From: Sphingobacterium gobiense
GTDB lineage: Bacteria; Bacteroidota; Bacteroidia; Sphingobacteriales; Sphingobacteriaceae
Assembly: GCF_002980575.1 (NCBI RefSeq)
Contig: NZ_PVBS01000001.1
Coordinates: 558,001-622,000 of the forward strand
DNA: 64,000 bases
Direction: 5' to 3'
The position numbers and the translations under genes were made by a program. Below are positions 37,125 through 45,822 of this stretch, in pieces. The notes below the pieces were generated by a model. That model made no database searches. It was not told the origin of the DNA and saw nothing but the letters and a program-made list of their open reading frames with translations. Each line of letters opens with the position of its first letter. The stretch's first letter is position 1.

Positions 37125-37739
37125 ATGCATTTTTCGTCACGACTTTTAGAGCAGGCAGTAGATGAATTTGGGCGTTTGCCTGGAATAGGCAAAAAAACAG
37201 CCTTACGCTTGGTACTGCATTTGTTGAAACAATCAAATAGCGACGTAAGCCGTTTTACGCATTCCATAGACCAGCTTAAAGAACAGATACGTTATTGTGC
37301 AACCTGTTTTAATATTTCCGATCAGGAGGTGTGCGAAATCTGTACGTCTGTAAAACGGGATCATGAAACGATCTGTGTGGTGGAGGATACACGAGACGTG
37401 ATGGCTATTGAGAATACAAATCAATACCAAGGGGTTTATCATGTGCTCGGTGGGCTTATTTCGCCGATGGATGGCGTAGGCCCTTCCGATCTGAAGATTG
37501 ATGCGCTGATGGAACGATTGAAGAATGGTGAGGTCCGGGAGATTATTTTGGCGCTTAGTGCCACCATGGAGGGGGATACGACGATTTTCTATTTGTATAG
37601 AAAACTAAAGGATTTTGATGTGCAGGTCAGTACAATCGCTAGGGGTATTGCTTTTGGCGGTGAATTGGAATATGTTGATGAAATAACCTTAGGGCGATCT
37701 ATCGCTACGCGTGTGCCTTACGAAAGAAATATAGGATAG
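37125..37739 (+). CDS. recR: Recombination protein RecR
   Basis: A 204-residue RecR, partner of RecO and RecF in loading RecA at gaps. A helix-hairpin-helix is visible (LEQAVDEFGRLPGIGKKTAL). The Cys4 zinc finger is CATCFNISDQEVCEIC, and the Toprim domain follows (ICVVEDTRDVMAIENTNQYQ; HVLGGLISPMDGVGP; EIILALSATMEGDTT). It starts at ATG 37125; the in-frame TTG two codons earlier is unlikely. TATTTTTG at 37114-37121 matches TAnnTTTG and lies almost at the start codon, which would give a very short or absent 5' leader. Confidence 0.97.
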   Translation: MHFSSRLLEQAVDEFGRLPGIGKKTALRLVLHLLKQSNSDVSRFTHSIDQLKEQIRYCATCFNISDQEVCEICTSVKRDHETICVVEDTRDVMAIENTNQYQGVYHVLGGLISPMDGVGPSDLKIDALMERLKNGEVREIILALSATMEGDTTIFYLYRKLKDFDVQVSTIARGIAFGGELEYVDEITLGRSIATRVPYERNIG

Positions 37740-37747
37740 GCCCTACG

Positions 37748-38953
37748 TTACATTTTCTTTAATATCCATGAAAAACCAATACTGGTAAAAATTAATAACC
37801 CGGCGGTTCCAAACCATAAGGTTTGGTAGCCGAAATGCGCCGCGACGTATGTGCCTAGATAGGGCGAAAAGATATTGGCGGCCGCGAATGCCAATGAATT
37901 AAATCCCATATAAGCACCTTGTGTATTCGGTGTAGCTCGGGATGCACTGATAGTCGCTGTGAAGGGTAAGGTAAGCATTTCGCCTACACAAAGCACGAAC
38001 ATTGCAAAATATAGCCAGGCTATACCCAAAGGAATAGATAGCATGAAATAAGAAATTCCTGCGACGGCGGTTCCGAAAATCATGACTTGCCGTGGGGAAA
38101 AGCGGCGTTCAACACCGTGTACTAACAGCATCTCAAACACGACAATGCTGAAGCCGTTGAAACCTAAAAGCATCCCAATTTGTACTTCTGACAGCTGAAT
38201 AACTTCTTTATAATACAACGGAACGGTACTCAACAGTTGAAAGAAGGCCATGGAGAATAGACAACAGAAAACGTTAAAGACGATGAAGGGCACGTCTCGG
38301 TAGGCATTCCGGTCATTTTTTGTGATTATTTTTTCTTCTTTCTGTTGTAGGGGTGCGGTAGAGCGCGGCTTGCGGTTTCGGAAAAAGATAATGAAGACAA
38401 CAGCTGCGGATAATGCAGCAATAGCATTACCGTAAAAAATCCAGCTGTAAGAAATCATAGCTAGAAAACCACCCAATGCGGGGCCTACAGAAAAACCGAG
38501 GTTAACGGCCATGCGGTTCAGGGAATAGGCTTTTGTCAAATTTTCGGGTTTGGCGTATCGGGCTACGGCAACGGAGTTGGCGGGGCGAAAGGTGTCGGCA
38601 ACGAGGGTCAGCAAGAAAATCATACCCGCTAAGCTCTCGAAGGTTCTGAATTGTGGCAGTATAATAAAAATAGGAACCGCCAGTAATAAGCTAGTAGCCT
38701 GCACTCGGAAATTACCCAATCGGTCGGTCAGCCAGCCTCCCAGCCAGGAACCACATACAGAGCCCAGCCCGAAGCAACCTAATACCATTCCGACCTGTGC
38801 TTTACTGAAATGCAGTTCCGACGCCATGTACATGCTCAGAAATGGAATTACCATGGAGCCTGTACGGTTAATAAGCATTACTAAGGCTAATAACCAAGCT
38901 TCGGTAGATAAACCCCGATAGGAGTTCATATAGAGTTGTACTAATTTTTTCAA
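37748..38953 (-). CDS. MFS transporter (MDR/DHA1-like)
   Basis: A 401-residue major facilitator with about 12 hydrophobic segments. The motif A-like loop is GSWLGGWLTDRLGNFRVQAT after helix 2, and NLGFSVGPALGGFLAM is the helix 5 antiporter-type motif. A basic cytoplasmic loop (FFRNRKPRSTAPLQQKEEK) separates the halves. The substrate is unknown. It converges on recR with an 8-nt gap and follows the sugar dehydrogenase gene on the same strand, from which a terminator separates it. Confidence 0.88.
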   Translation of the reverse strand: MKKLVQLYMNSYRGLSTEAWLLALVMLINRTGSMVIPFLSMYMASELHFSKAQVGMVLGCFGLGSVCGSWLGGWLTDRLGNFRVQATSLLLAVPIFIILPQFRTFESLAGMIFLLTLVADTFRPANSVAVARYAKPENLTKAYSLNRMAVNLGFSVGPALGGFLAMISYSWIFYGNAIAALSAAVVFIIFFRNRKPRSTAPLQQKEEKIITKNDRNAYRDVPFIVFNVFCCLFSMAFFQLLSTVPLYYKEVIQLSEVQIGMLLGFNGFSIVVFEMLLVHGVERRFSPRQVMIFGTAVAGISYFMLSIPLGIAWLYFAMFVLCVGEMLTLPFTATISASRATPNTQGAYMGFNSLAFAAANIFSPYLGTYVAAHFGYQTLWFGTAGLLIFTSIGFSWILKKM

Positions 38954-38970
38954 ATCAGGAAAGAATGTGT

Positions 38971-39004
38971 AAAAAACAAAACGGACACCTTTTAAAGCGT
39001 CCGT
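38971..39004 (-). terminator. Terminator after the sugar dehydrogenase gene
   Basis: ACGGAC (38981-38986) pairs with GTCCGT (38999-39004), with partial pairing inside. On the minus strand the stem is followed by TTTGTTTTTT. It lies 26 nt after the dehydrogenase stop. Confidence 0.65.
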
Positions 39005-39029
39005 CTATAACTTTTTAAATAAAGACTGA

Positions 39030-40280
39030 CTAACTTTTTTTGTGTATTTTGTAAAGTCTACCGGCGTCTGTAATCGCAAATATTTCGCCGTTCTTACCTT
39101 GTGCGACATCACGGAAACGCTGTCCTTCTTTCTGGAGAAGCCTTTCTTCGCCGACCACCTTATTATCTTTTATAACGAGCCGAGCGATATGTGTGCTACT
39201 TAAGCCTCCGTTAAACAAATTGTTTTTCCATTCTGGAATTGCATCACTGGTATAGAACATAAGCCCACTTGGAGATAATACGGGATCCCAATAATAAACG
39301 GGTTGTTCTAATCCTTCTTGTTGTTGGATAGGTGGATTTCCAATTTCTTTTCCACTATATTCTAACCCATAGGTAATAATAGGCCATCCATAATTTTTTC
39401 CTGCTTCTATCAGGTTAAGTTCATCACCTCCACGTGGACCAAATTCTGTAGACCATAAATCTCCAGTTTCAGGATGTATTGCCAAACCTTGTACATTCCG
39501 GTTTCCATAGCTATAAATTTCCGGACGAGCTTCTTGGTTTGAAGCAAAAGGATTGCCAGGAGCTGCCTGACCGTCTTTTGTGATGCGGACAATTTTCCCC
39601 AAAGCAGATTGGAGGTCTTGTGCTTGCGGTCTTGTTTCTATGTCAGAGCGCTCACCAGTACCCACGAACAAGTTGCCTTCTTTGTCAAAAACAATACGTC
39701 CGCCGTAGTGAAGCCTACCATCATAAGTTGGTAGTGCTTGGTAAATGACTTGCGCATTTTCAATGGATTTTTCATCGTCTGCCAAACGGCCTTTGGCCAC
39801 CGCGGTGTGGTTACCGCCTGCTACGGGTTCGGAGAATACCCAGTATACGGTTCTGTTGGAAGTAAAGTCAGGGTCGAGTGTAAGACCAAGAAGCCCACCT
39901 TGGCCACGTGCGTCCACTTCTGGGATGCCACCAATTGCCTCACTAAGTTCGCCGTTTTCGGAAACGATACGCATACTGCCTTCATTTTCTGTAATTAAGA
40001 GACGGCCATCTGGAAGCACGGCGATTCCCCAAGGAGATTCGAGCTTGTCTGTTACAACATGGCTTTCATATGGTGTCTGCGTCTTTACGCCCGGCGCTCG
40101 AGTTTGCCCTTCAAAAGCAGGTTTATAGTCTGTATTGGGTTTGTTTTTTTCTACTGGAGGATAGATACTGTCTGTTACAGCGTTGTTATCTGACGTTTTG
40201 GAAGCCCCATTACTATCGCAAGAAGCAACTATTAACGACGCTGTCGATAATAATAAAAAAGCTGGAAATGTTCGTTTCAT
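39030..40280 (-). CDS. PQQ-dependent sugar dehydrogenase-like lipoprotein
   Basis: A 416-residue lipoprotein (SLIVASCDSNG, acylated Cys 20) with the six-bladed beta-propeller of the soluble glucose/sorbosone dehydrogenase family. Visible: ESPWGIAVLPDGRLLITENE, GQGGLLGLTLDPDF, RLHYGGRIVFDKEGNLFVGT, SYGNRNVQGLAIHPETGDLW and EFGPRGGDELNLIEAGKNYG. Members oxidise aldoses using PQQ with calcium. No PQQ synthesis genes are in the window, so the cofactor would have to come from elsewhere or another ligand is used. It acts in the periplasm or at the envelope. Confidence 0.9.
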   Translation of the reverse strand: MKRTFPAFLLLSTASLIVASCDSNGASKTSDNNAVTDSIYPPVEKNKPNTDYKPAFEGQTRAPGVKTQTPYESHVVTDKLESPWGIAVLPDGRLLITENEGSMRIVSENGELSEAIGGIPEVDARGQGGLLGLTLDPDFTSNRTVYWVFSEPVAGGNHTAVAKGRLADDEKSIENAQVIYQALPTYDGRLHYGGRIVFDKEGNLFVGTGERSDIETRPQAQDLQSALGKIVRITKDGQAAPGNPFASNQEARPEIYSYGNRNVQGLAIHPETGDLWSTEFGPRGGDELNLIEAGKNYGWPIITYGLEYSGKEIGNPPIQQQEGLEQPVYYWDPVLSPSGLMFYTSDAIPEWKNNLFNGGLSSTHIARLVIKDNKVVGEERLLQKEGQRFRDVAQGKNGEIFAITDAGRLYKIHKKS

Positions 40281-40349
40281 CTGTTAAATATTATTTTTTA
40301 GTATGTCTTTTTATTTAAGCACTAAATGTATGAAAATGTTTTGGTAAAG

Positions 40350-40416
40350 CATAAAAAAAGGTTTTCAAACGGGGAGAATGAAAACCTTTAGCTAACCAAT
40401 TATAAACCTAAATTAT
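40350..40416 (-). ncRNA. Candidate small RNA with its own promoter and terminator
   Basis: On the minus strand, TTTG (complement of 40452-40455), a 20-nt spacer and TATCTTTG (complement of 40424-40431) form a full Bacteroidota promoter. Transcription would begin near 40416. A 10-bp hairpin (40357-40366 with 40380-40389) followed by seven T residues ends the unit near 40351, giving about 65 nt without a reading frame. The hairpin also serves as terminator for fabH. The unit could instead be an attenuated leader for the dehydrogenase gene beginning at 40280. Confidence 0.45.
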
Positions 40417-40483
40417 GATGCTGCAAAGATAAGGTCGTTTTGGTTAAAAAACAAATATTTTTTTATTTTTCTTACGAATATCT

Positions 40484-41482
40484 CTAGATCATCCATCGTA
40501 ATAAACTTGCTCCCCAAGAAAACCCTGCTCCGAATGCCGTCAACATCAACAAATCGCCTTTTTGTATCAATTTGATATTTTCCCAAATACACAACGGAAT
40601 GGTAGCCGCAATGGTATTACCGCGATATGCTATATTCGTTAATGTTTTTTCTTCTTGAATATTAATTTCCTTGCCTACGGCATCAATGATACGTTTATTT
40701 GCTTGATGCGGCACGAGCCAGTTAACTTGTTCTATGCCCAATTGATTGCGGTCTAAAATATGCTTGCAAGCGTTGCTCATTGATTGTACGGCTTGTTTGA
40801 ATACAACCTTGCCATCCTGCCGCAGATACCTACGTTCATCATCTGGTGTTTCTTGACTAGTTGGGTATAAGGATCCACCGCCTTCAATATTTAGAAACTC
40901 ACGTCCATCACCATTACTTTGCATAAAGGCATCCATCACACCGGCCTCCGCGGATGGTTCCAGCCAAATTACGCCAGCTCCGTCCCCGAAAAGTATATTG
41001 GTAGAGCGGTCATGGATATCCACGAATGCACTGATATTATCTGCTCCGACAATAAGTACATTTTTATATCGTTCTGTTTCTACCAACGAAGCACCCATAT
41101 CCAAAGCATATAGAAATCCCGAACAGGCGGCGTTCATATCGAAGGCCCATACATTTTTTAAACCCAGCTTGCGGGCAATGATGTTGGCTGTTGCGGGCAT
41201 CAACACGTCAGGCGTTGAGGTTGCTACGATAATGGCGTCGACATCAGCAATATCTTTGGCGTATCGCGTACACAAATCCTGGATCGCCATAACTGCCATA
41301 TCCGAGGTGGCCAATCCCTGCTCTAGAATACGACGCTCTTTAATTCCCGTACGTTTTACAATCCATTCGTCCGACGTGTCGCATACTTGCTCTAAATCGA
41401 AGTTGGTTCTTCGCCCTTGCGGAACATAACCACCGATAGCAGTAATGGCAGCATGGGGTCGGGAAGAATAAATGTTTTGCAT
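40484..41482 (-). CDS. fabH: 3-oxoacyl-ACP synthase III (KAS III, FabH-like)
   Basis: A 332-residue ketoacyl-ACP synthase III, which condenses an acyl-CoA with malonyl-ACP to begin fatty-acid chains. The catalytic triad is visible: Cys120 in FDMNAACSGFLYAL, His259 in WLVPHQANKRI and Asn289 in IAYRGNTIAATIP. Length is standard. It stands alone, with no fab or acpP neighbours, so it may be an additional FabH paralogue; substrate choice cannot be read. A TATCTTTG box on the minus strand (complement of 41512-41519) lies 30 nt before the start. Confidence 0.93.
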   Translation of the reverse strand: MQNIYSSRPHAAITAIGGYVPQGRRTNFDLEQVCDTSDEWIVKRTGIKERRILEQGLATSDMAVMAIQDLCTRYAKDIADVDAIIVATSTPDVLMPATANIIARKLGLKNVWAFDMNAACSGFLYALDMGASLVETERYKNVLIVGADNISAFVDIHDRSTNILFGDGAGVIWLEPSAEAGVMDAFMQSNGDGREFLNIEGGGSLYPTSQETPDDERRYLRQDGKVVFKQAVQSMSNACKHILDRNQLGIEQVNWLVPHQANKRIIDAVGKEINIQEEKTLTNIAYRGNTIAATIPLCIWENIKLIQKGDLLMLTAFGAGFSWGASLLRWMI

Positions 41483-41511
41483 AAATTTGGTTTCTCAAAA
41501 TAAAAACAGGG

Positions 41512-41519
41512 CAAAGATA
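41512..41519 (-). promoter_or_regulatory. -7 promoter box of fabH
   Basis: The minus strand reads TATCTTTG, a perfect TAnnTTTG match 30 nt before the fabH start. No clear TTTG is seen at the matching -33 distance. Confidence 0.45.
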
Positions 41520-41658
41520 GGAAATTTTATGATTAGTTTGGATAAGATAAAAACATTGGAACTATTTGTTTTTGGTAACTTAAACGTAAAAAAATAGAAA
41601 CATTCAAAAAAAGCAAATCGGAAGTGCTCCCGCAAAGCCTGTAAAATGTATATTTACC

Positions 41659-41692
41659 TCACAGGCAAATGTTGGTCACAGGCAAGTGTTGG
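41659..41692. repeat. Tandem 17-bp direct repeat upstream of the response-regulator gene
   Basis: Two adjacent 17-bp copies of TCACAGGCAAATGTTGG differ at one base (A in the first, G in the second). They end 44 nt before the TTG start of the response regulator. A partial inverted partner, GCCTGT, lies at 41637-41642. This could be a tandem regulator site for autocontrol. Confidence 0.55.
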
Positions 41693-41736
41693 GGGATGGC
41701 AAGGATCAATTTTTTTATTATTAACGGAGAAGGGGT

Positions 41737-42417
41737 TTGGAAATACTTTTAATAGAAGATGAACCGTCGGTCATATCGTTGATAGAACGCGGACTTAAGG
41801 GAGAAAATCATCGGATTAGCATAGCCATGGATGGCTTCACGGGCCTCAAAATGGCAGGGCTGAATCGTTATGATCTGATTATTCTCGACGTGATGTTACC
41901 AGGAATGAATGGGCTGGATGTTTGTAAGAATATACGCATGGCAAATGAAGAGGTACCTATTCTTATTTTAAGTGCGCTGAATCAAACGGAGGATATTGTT
42001 GAAGCATTTAATCGGGATGCCGACGATTACTTGACCAAGCCTTTTAAGCTAGATGAGCTCCGAGCGAGGGTGAACCGGTTTTCACGTCGTGCAACGAATC
42101 GAAAATCCACGTCAAATACCGTTTCTATTGGTAACTTGGTGATTGATCGGGACAGCAAAACCGTGACTCGTGGCAACACACCTATTATACTGACTGCTAC
42201 AGAATATCGTTTGTTGGAATATTTGCTCATAAACAAAAATAAAGTATTGTCCCGGGTGGACATCCTCGAGAAAGTGTGGAGTATGGACTTCAATATGGGT
42301 ACAAATGTTGTTGATGTCTATGTGAATTATCTACGAAAAAAAATTGACCACCCATTTGAAAAGAAGCTGATTCACACCGTAATCGGTATGGGTTATGTGT
42401 TGAGAAATGAAAATTAA
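41737..42417 (+). CDS. OmpR-family response regulator
   Basis: A 226-residue response regulator: receiver domain with phospho-acceptor Asp51 (YDLIILDVMLPGMNG), acidic pocket (LLIEDEP) and the conserved Lys in DDYLTKPFKLDELRARV. It is followed by a winged-helix DNA-binding domain (LTATEYRLLEYLLINKNKVL; VVDVYVNYLRKKID). The start is TTG, preceded by a Shine-Dalgarno-like GGAGAAGGGG; MEILLIEDE is the normal family start. Its gene overlaps the kinase by 11 nt. Likely targets are the phased repeats 1.4 kb downstream, before the porin-urease run. Confidence 0.93.
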   Translation: MEILLIEDEPSVISLIERGLKGENHRISIAMDGFTGLKMAGLNRYDLIILDVMLPGMNGLDVCKNIRMANEEVPILILSALNQTEDIVEAFNRDADDYLTKPFKLDELRARVNRFSRRATNRKSTSNTVSIGNLVIDRDSKTVTRGNTPIILTATEYRLLEYLLINKNKVLSRVDILEKVWSMDFNMGTNVVDVYVNYLRKKIDHPFEKKLIHTVIGMGYVLRNEN

Positions 42418-43780
42418 GACCCGGATTATTTTACTTTTTACGACGATTTCAATATTTTATATTGTGTCGTTCGCCATATATGTGTCGTATTTTACGCGTG
42501 ACAGTCTGCAAACCAAGTTTTACCATCGCTTGGAAGAGAATGCGACAATCGTGGGAAATCATATCGTCCAAAATGACGAGTATAATAATCAAATATATTA
42601 TGAAGTAAGGCGTAAATACTTGGCACAGCTGTCAGCGGGCAAGGATTATCTCCTGAGGATTGTAAAAGATAGTACGAATTTACGGTTTAAACCCGATCTT
42701 CCGATGCCTGCTTCTTTTTACACCGAAGCGATTGTAAACGGCAAAGCACAATATCTTGATGGAAAAACATCGTATGTGGCTGTGTTCTTTGTTGATTCAC
42801 GGCATAAAGAAGATTTGTTGGTCATTTCGGAAGGCGTAGATGAGTATGGGCACGACGAACAACGTACGTTGGATAGGACCGTCGTGTCGGGCGCCTTAAT
42901 CGCCGTTGCACTAGTTTTTTTATTGTCTTTTTATTTTGCAAACAAATTGCTGGTACCTATCCAGGCGATTAACAACGACCTTACCCAAATTGATATTTCC
43001 CGTTTGGATATGCGGTTACAAAATAAATTTAATAACGAAAACGATGAAATAGGCACTTTAATAGCTAACTTTAACTCAATGATGAGCCGCCTAGACATTT
43101 CAGTTAAATCCCAACAGAGTTTTATCGGGAATGCTTCGCATTCTTTGCGTACCCCACTAACGATTATTGGAGGGGAGGCAGAGTTGGCATTACAGAGTTT
43201 GGATAAACAACATGACGCTTATTATTCTGTAGAAACGATATCAAATCAAGCCAACAAAATGGATTTGATTGTCAATAATCTCTTATTGCTTTCACGTTCT
43301 GGCTTCGATCGGAAAATAGAAAACAAGCAACTCATACGGGTAGACGAACTGCTTTATGAGGTGCGTCGTAATGAAAAGGCCGTTAATCCAGAAGCCCGTA
43401 TCCATTTGGATTTTTCGAATATTCCAAATGAAAGTCATCGGTTGAATGTATTTGTTAACCCGGATTTGTTTTATATTGCATTTAGCAACATTTTGTCTAA
43501 TGCGTGTAAATATGGGGAAGACAACACAGTAACGGTCTCATTGGAATGTCATTTAAACAATATTGTGGTGAAAATTACGGACGATGGTATAGGTATTCCT
43601 AAGCAAGATCAACCTCATATTTTCGAATCGTTTTTTAGAGCCTCTAATGTTGGACAGATATATGGAAACGGTCTGGGACTCGTTTTAACGAAGAATATTT
43701 TCGACTTACACGGTGCCAAACTCACGATTGCTTCAGTTGAAAATCATGGAACTACTGTGACGATTGAAATTCCTGTTTGA
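42407..43780 (+). CDS. Sensor histidine kinase
   Basis: A 457-residue membrane kinase. Helix 1 (RIILLFTTISIFYIVSFAIY) and helix 2 (SGALIAVALVFLLSFYFA) enclose a periplasmic sensor of about 125 residues with no recognised fold. A HAMP linker follows, then the phospho-acceptor His245 in GNASHSLRTPLTIIGGEAEL. The ATPase domain has an N box (NILSNACKYGE), G1 (DDGIGIP), F box (IFESFFRA) and G2 (GNGLGLVLTKN). The stop is 85 nt before the porin gene. The signal is unknown; pH, urea or nickel are guesses from the neighbours. Confidence 0.93.
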   Translation: MKIKTRIILLFTTISIFYIVSFAIYVSYFTRDSLQTKFYHRLEENATIVGNHIVQNDEYNNQIYYEVRRKYLAQLSAGKDYLLRIVKDSTNLRFKPDLPMPASFYTEAIVNGKAQYLDGKTSYVAVFFVDSRHKEDLLVISEGVDEYGHDEQRTLDRTVVSGALIAVALVFLLSFYFANKLLVPIQAINNDLTQIDISRLDMRLQNKFNNENDEIGTLIANFNSMMSRLDISVKSQQSFIGNASHSLRTPLTIIGGEAELALQSLDKQHDAYYSVETISNQANKMDLIVNNLLLLSRSGFDRKIENKQLIRVDELLYEVRRNEKAVNPEARIHLDFSNIPNESHRLNVFVNPDLFYIAFSNILSNACKYGEDNTVTVSLECHLNNIVVKITDDGIGIPKQDQPHIFESFFRASNVGQIYGNGLGLVLTKNIFDLHGAKLTIASVENHGTTVTIEIPV

Positions 43781-43782
43781 TT

Positions 43783-43840
43783 TTCTAATTTCGTTCTAAT
43801 CTTAAATTAATGCGGCTCTTATATGGTGATAGTATACTTG
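43783..43840 (+). promoter_or_regulatory. Phased repeats and promoter before the porin-urease run
   Basis: TTCTAAT occurs at 43783-43789 and 43794-43800, exactly 11 bp apart; a weaker AATTAAT follows at 43805-43811 in the same phase. Direct repeats with one-turn spacing are the usual binding pattern of OmpR/PhoB-type regulators. TATACTTG at 43833-43840 is a one-mismatch -7 box placed so that the repeats end near -33, suiting activation. The porin ATG is at 43866. Confidence 0.55.
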
Positions 43841-43865
43841 TAGAAAGTAGGTTTAATTATAATTC

Positions 43866-45068
43866 ATGAAAAAAGTTTTACTGTTTTTGACTTTAGGCTT
43901 AGTCGTAAAAGCCGGCTACACAAATGACGGGGATAAAAAGTCAGATACTGTTAGGACGCAATCAACTGCTGTCCAGGACACGTCGGAACGCGAGCCCGAT
44001 CAATCTAAGCTGTTTAATTTTGATGTGCTGTTTCGAGGTGCGCTTATTGGCGACAACCTAGGTACGGACGAGGCCCTGACCAGGGCGAAATTGGAAGAAA
44101 TCCGTCTCCATCTGCATGGAAACTATAATGAAGACCTTTCTTATAAAGTTCGTTTCCGTTTGAATCGTCCATTTTCGCCTACTTCGTTAGATAACAGTGC
44201 AGGCGCGTTAGATTTTGCGTTAATCGAATACAAATTTGGTAGGAACCGAAACTGGGACGTGACGATAGGTAAGCAAAGTGCGATGGTGGGATCGTATGAA
44301 TTTGAAAATAACCCTATTTATGAATTTATGTTTACCGATTACGTCGACCGGATATTGAACTTATTCGTAACGGGAGCGAAGTTGGGCTACCACGTGAACC
44401 CACAACATTCGTTTCATGTGCAGGTGCATAATACGGTGAATGACAATTTCGATGACCGCATCTTAAATAATGGTTTTGCTATAGGCGATTTGGAACGTTC
44501 AAAAGTGCCCATGGGTGCGTATTTTACTTGGGTGGGAGCTTTTGCCGACCAAAAAATACATACGAAATGGTCTTATCATGTTTCTCAGTTTGCCGACAAA
44601 CATACCAATCATGCTATTTCATTGGCGAATAAGTATAAAACCAATAAGCAAATGGTCTATTTAGATCTGCAATATTCGCACATGGGCGTAGACCATGCGC
44701 TGATTGCATCCAACGGAATCAATGATTTTTATAACCATACCGGAGCAGACAGGGTATTAGGAAAAGATATTGTTTATAAATCAGCGGTGTTGCGTTATGA
44801 TCAATTTCTAACAGATAAGTGGGAAATCGCGTTGAAAGGTGCTGTAGAAACCGCCGGAAATGCAAAGGACCAGGAACTGGGTAAGAATTTTAGACAGAAC
44901 TATACTTACTTTGCCGCACTACAACACAAGCCATTCCGAAAACAAGACATGCGTTTCTATTTAGGTTATATCGGCAATAGCATCTCTTATGCAGATAAAA
45001 TGAATGTGGAGCGGCAACAGCTTAATAGATTAGCATTGGGGGCTTATTTTACGATACCTTTATTATAA
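43866..45068 (+). CDS. Outer-membrane porin (phosphate-selective porin O/P-like), candidate urea channel
   Basis: A 400-residue protein with a signal peptide (KKVLLFLTLGLVVKAGY) and alternating beta-barrel strands resembling the OprO/OprP porin family: LSYKVRFRLNRPF, WDVTIGKQSAMVGSYEFENN, LGYHVNPQHSFHVQVHNTV, MRFYLGYIGNSISYADK. It is the first gene of the urease run, 46 nt before ureA on the same strand and just after the phased repeats. Context suggests that it passes urea or another small solute across the outer membrane. The family match is moderate; the substrate is inference. Confidence 0.72.
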   Translation: MKKVLLFLTLGLVVKAGYTNDGDKKSDTVRTQSTAVQDTSEREPDQSKLFNFDVLFRGALIGDNLGTDEALTRAKLEEIRLHLHGNYNEDLSYKVRFRLNRPFSPTSLDNSAGALDFALIEYKFGRNRNWDVTIGKQSAMVGSYEFENNPIYEFMFTDYVDRILNLFVTGAKLGYHVNPQHSFHVQVHNTVNDNFDDRILNNGFAIGDLERSKVPMGAYFTWVGAFADQKIHTKWSYHVSQFADKHTNHAISLANKYKTNKQMVYLDLQYSHMGVDHALIASNGINDFYNHTGADRVLGKDIVYKSAVLRYDQFLTDKWEIALKGAVETAGNAKDQELGKNFRQNYTYFAALQHKPFRKQDMRFYLGYIGNSISYADKMNVERQQLNRLALGAYFTIPLL

Positions 45069-45114
45069 TAGCTTTAAGGAATATTAATAGAATAAAATAA
45101 AATCGATAACTATT

Positions 45115-45417
45115 ATGCGTTTAACACCACGTGAAATCGAAAAACTAATGCTTCATACAGCTGGCGAACTTGCGGCTAAGAGGCTAAAAAGGGGAGTGAA
45201 ACTCAACTATCCTGAATGTATCGCGTATATCAGTATGGAACTGATGGAGCGCGCGCGAGACGGCAAAACCGTTGCGGAATTGATGGAGTATGGTACAACA
45301 TTGCTCAAAAGAAAGCAGGTGATGGAAGGTGTGCCGGAAATGATACATGATGTACAGATCGAAGTCACTTTCCCGGACGGCACGAAATTAGTAACCGTAC
45401 ACAATCCTATTCGTTAA
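45115..45417 (+). CDS. ureA: Urease subunit gamma
   Basis: A 100-residue UreA, the small structural subunit of the nickel urease (UreABC)3 that hydrolyses urea to ammonia and carbamate. The whole chain fits the family: [20 protein letters not shown] at the start, [15 protein letters not shown], and the end [15 protein letters not shown]. Separate ureA and ureB genes are the usual bacterial arrangement; in Helicobacter they are fused. There is no signal peptide. ureB starts 18 nt downstream. Confidence 0.98.
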   Translation: MRLTPREIEKLMLHTAGELAAKRLKRGVKLNYPECIAYISMELMERARDGKTVAELMEYGTTLLKRKQVMEGVPEMIHDVQIEVTFPDGTKLVTVHNPIR

Positions 45418-45435
45418 CCCTTAAAATCTAAGAAA

Positions 45436-45807
45436 ATGGTTCCAGGAGAATACTTTTTGAAGAATGACGATATCAAAGCAAACATTGGCTATAAGACCAA
45501 GACGATATCGGTAGCTAATACAGGCGATAGACCTATTCAAGTGGGGTCGCACTATCACTTTTTTGAAGTGAATAAAGACTTGGAGTTTAATAGAGAAGAG
45601 GCATTTGGCATGCGTCTGAATATTCCGGCCAGTACAGCGGTCCGTTTCGAACCGGGTGAGAAGAAAAATGTCATATTGGTAGAGATCGGCGGAAACAAAG
45701 AAATCCACGGCTTTAACGGCTTGACCAATGGTAAATATACCAATGCGAAGGTGAAAGCTTCGGCTATCGATAAAATGAACAAACAAAATTTTAAATCTTC
45801 TAAATAA
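45436..45807 (+). CDS. ureB: Urease subunit beta
   Basis: A 123-residue UreB. The hallmark [20 protein letters not shown] and [17 protein letters not shown] are intact, and [11 protein letters not shown] near the end is typical. The C-terminal about 20 residues ([19 protein letters not shown]) form a short basic tail beyond the usual end. There is no signal peptide, so if the enzyme is exported this subunit must travel with UreC. ureC starts 15 nt downstream. Confidence 0.97.
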   Translation: MVPGEYFLKNDDIKANIGYKTKTISVANTGDRPIQVGSHYHFFEVNKDLEFNREEAFGMRLNIPASTAVRFEPGEKKNVILVEIGGNKEIHGFNGLTNGKYTNAKVKASAIDKMNKQNFKSSK

Positions 45808-45822
45808 TTAAAAAAACATATT

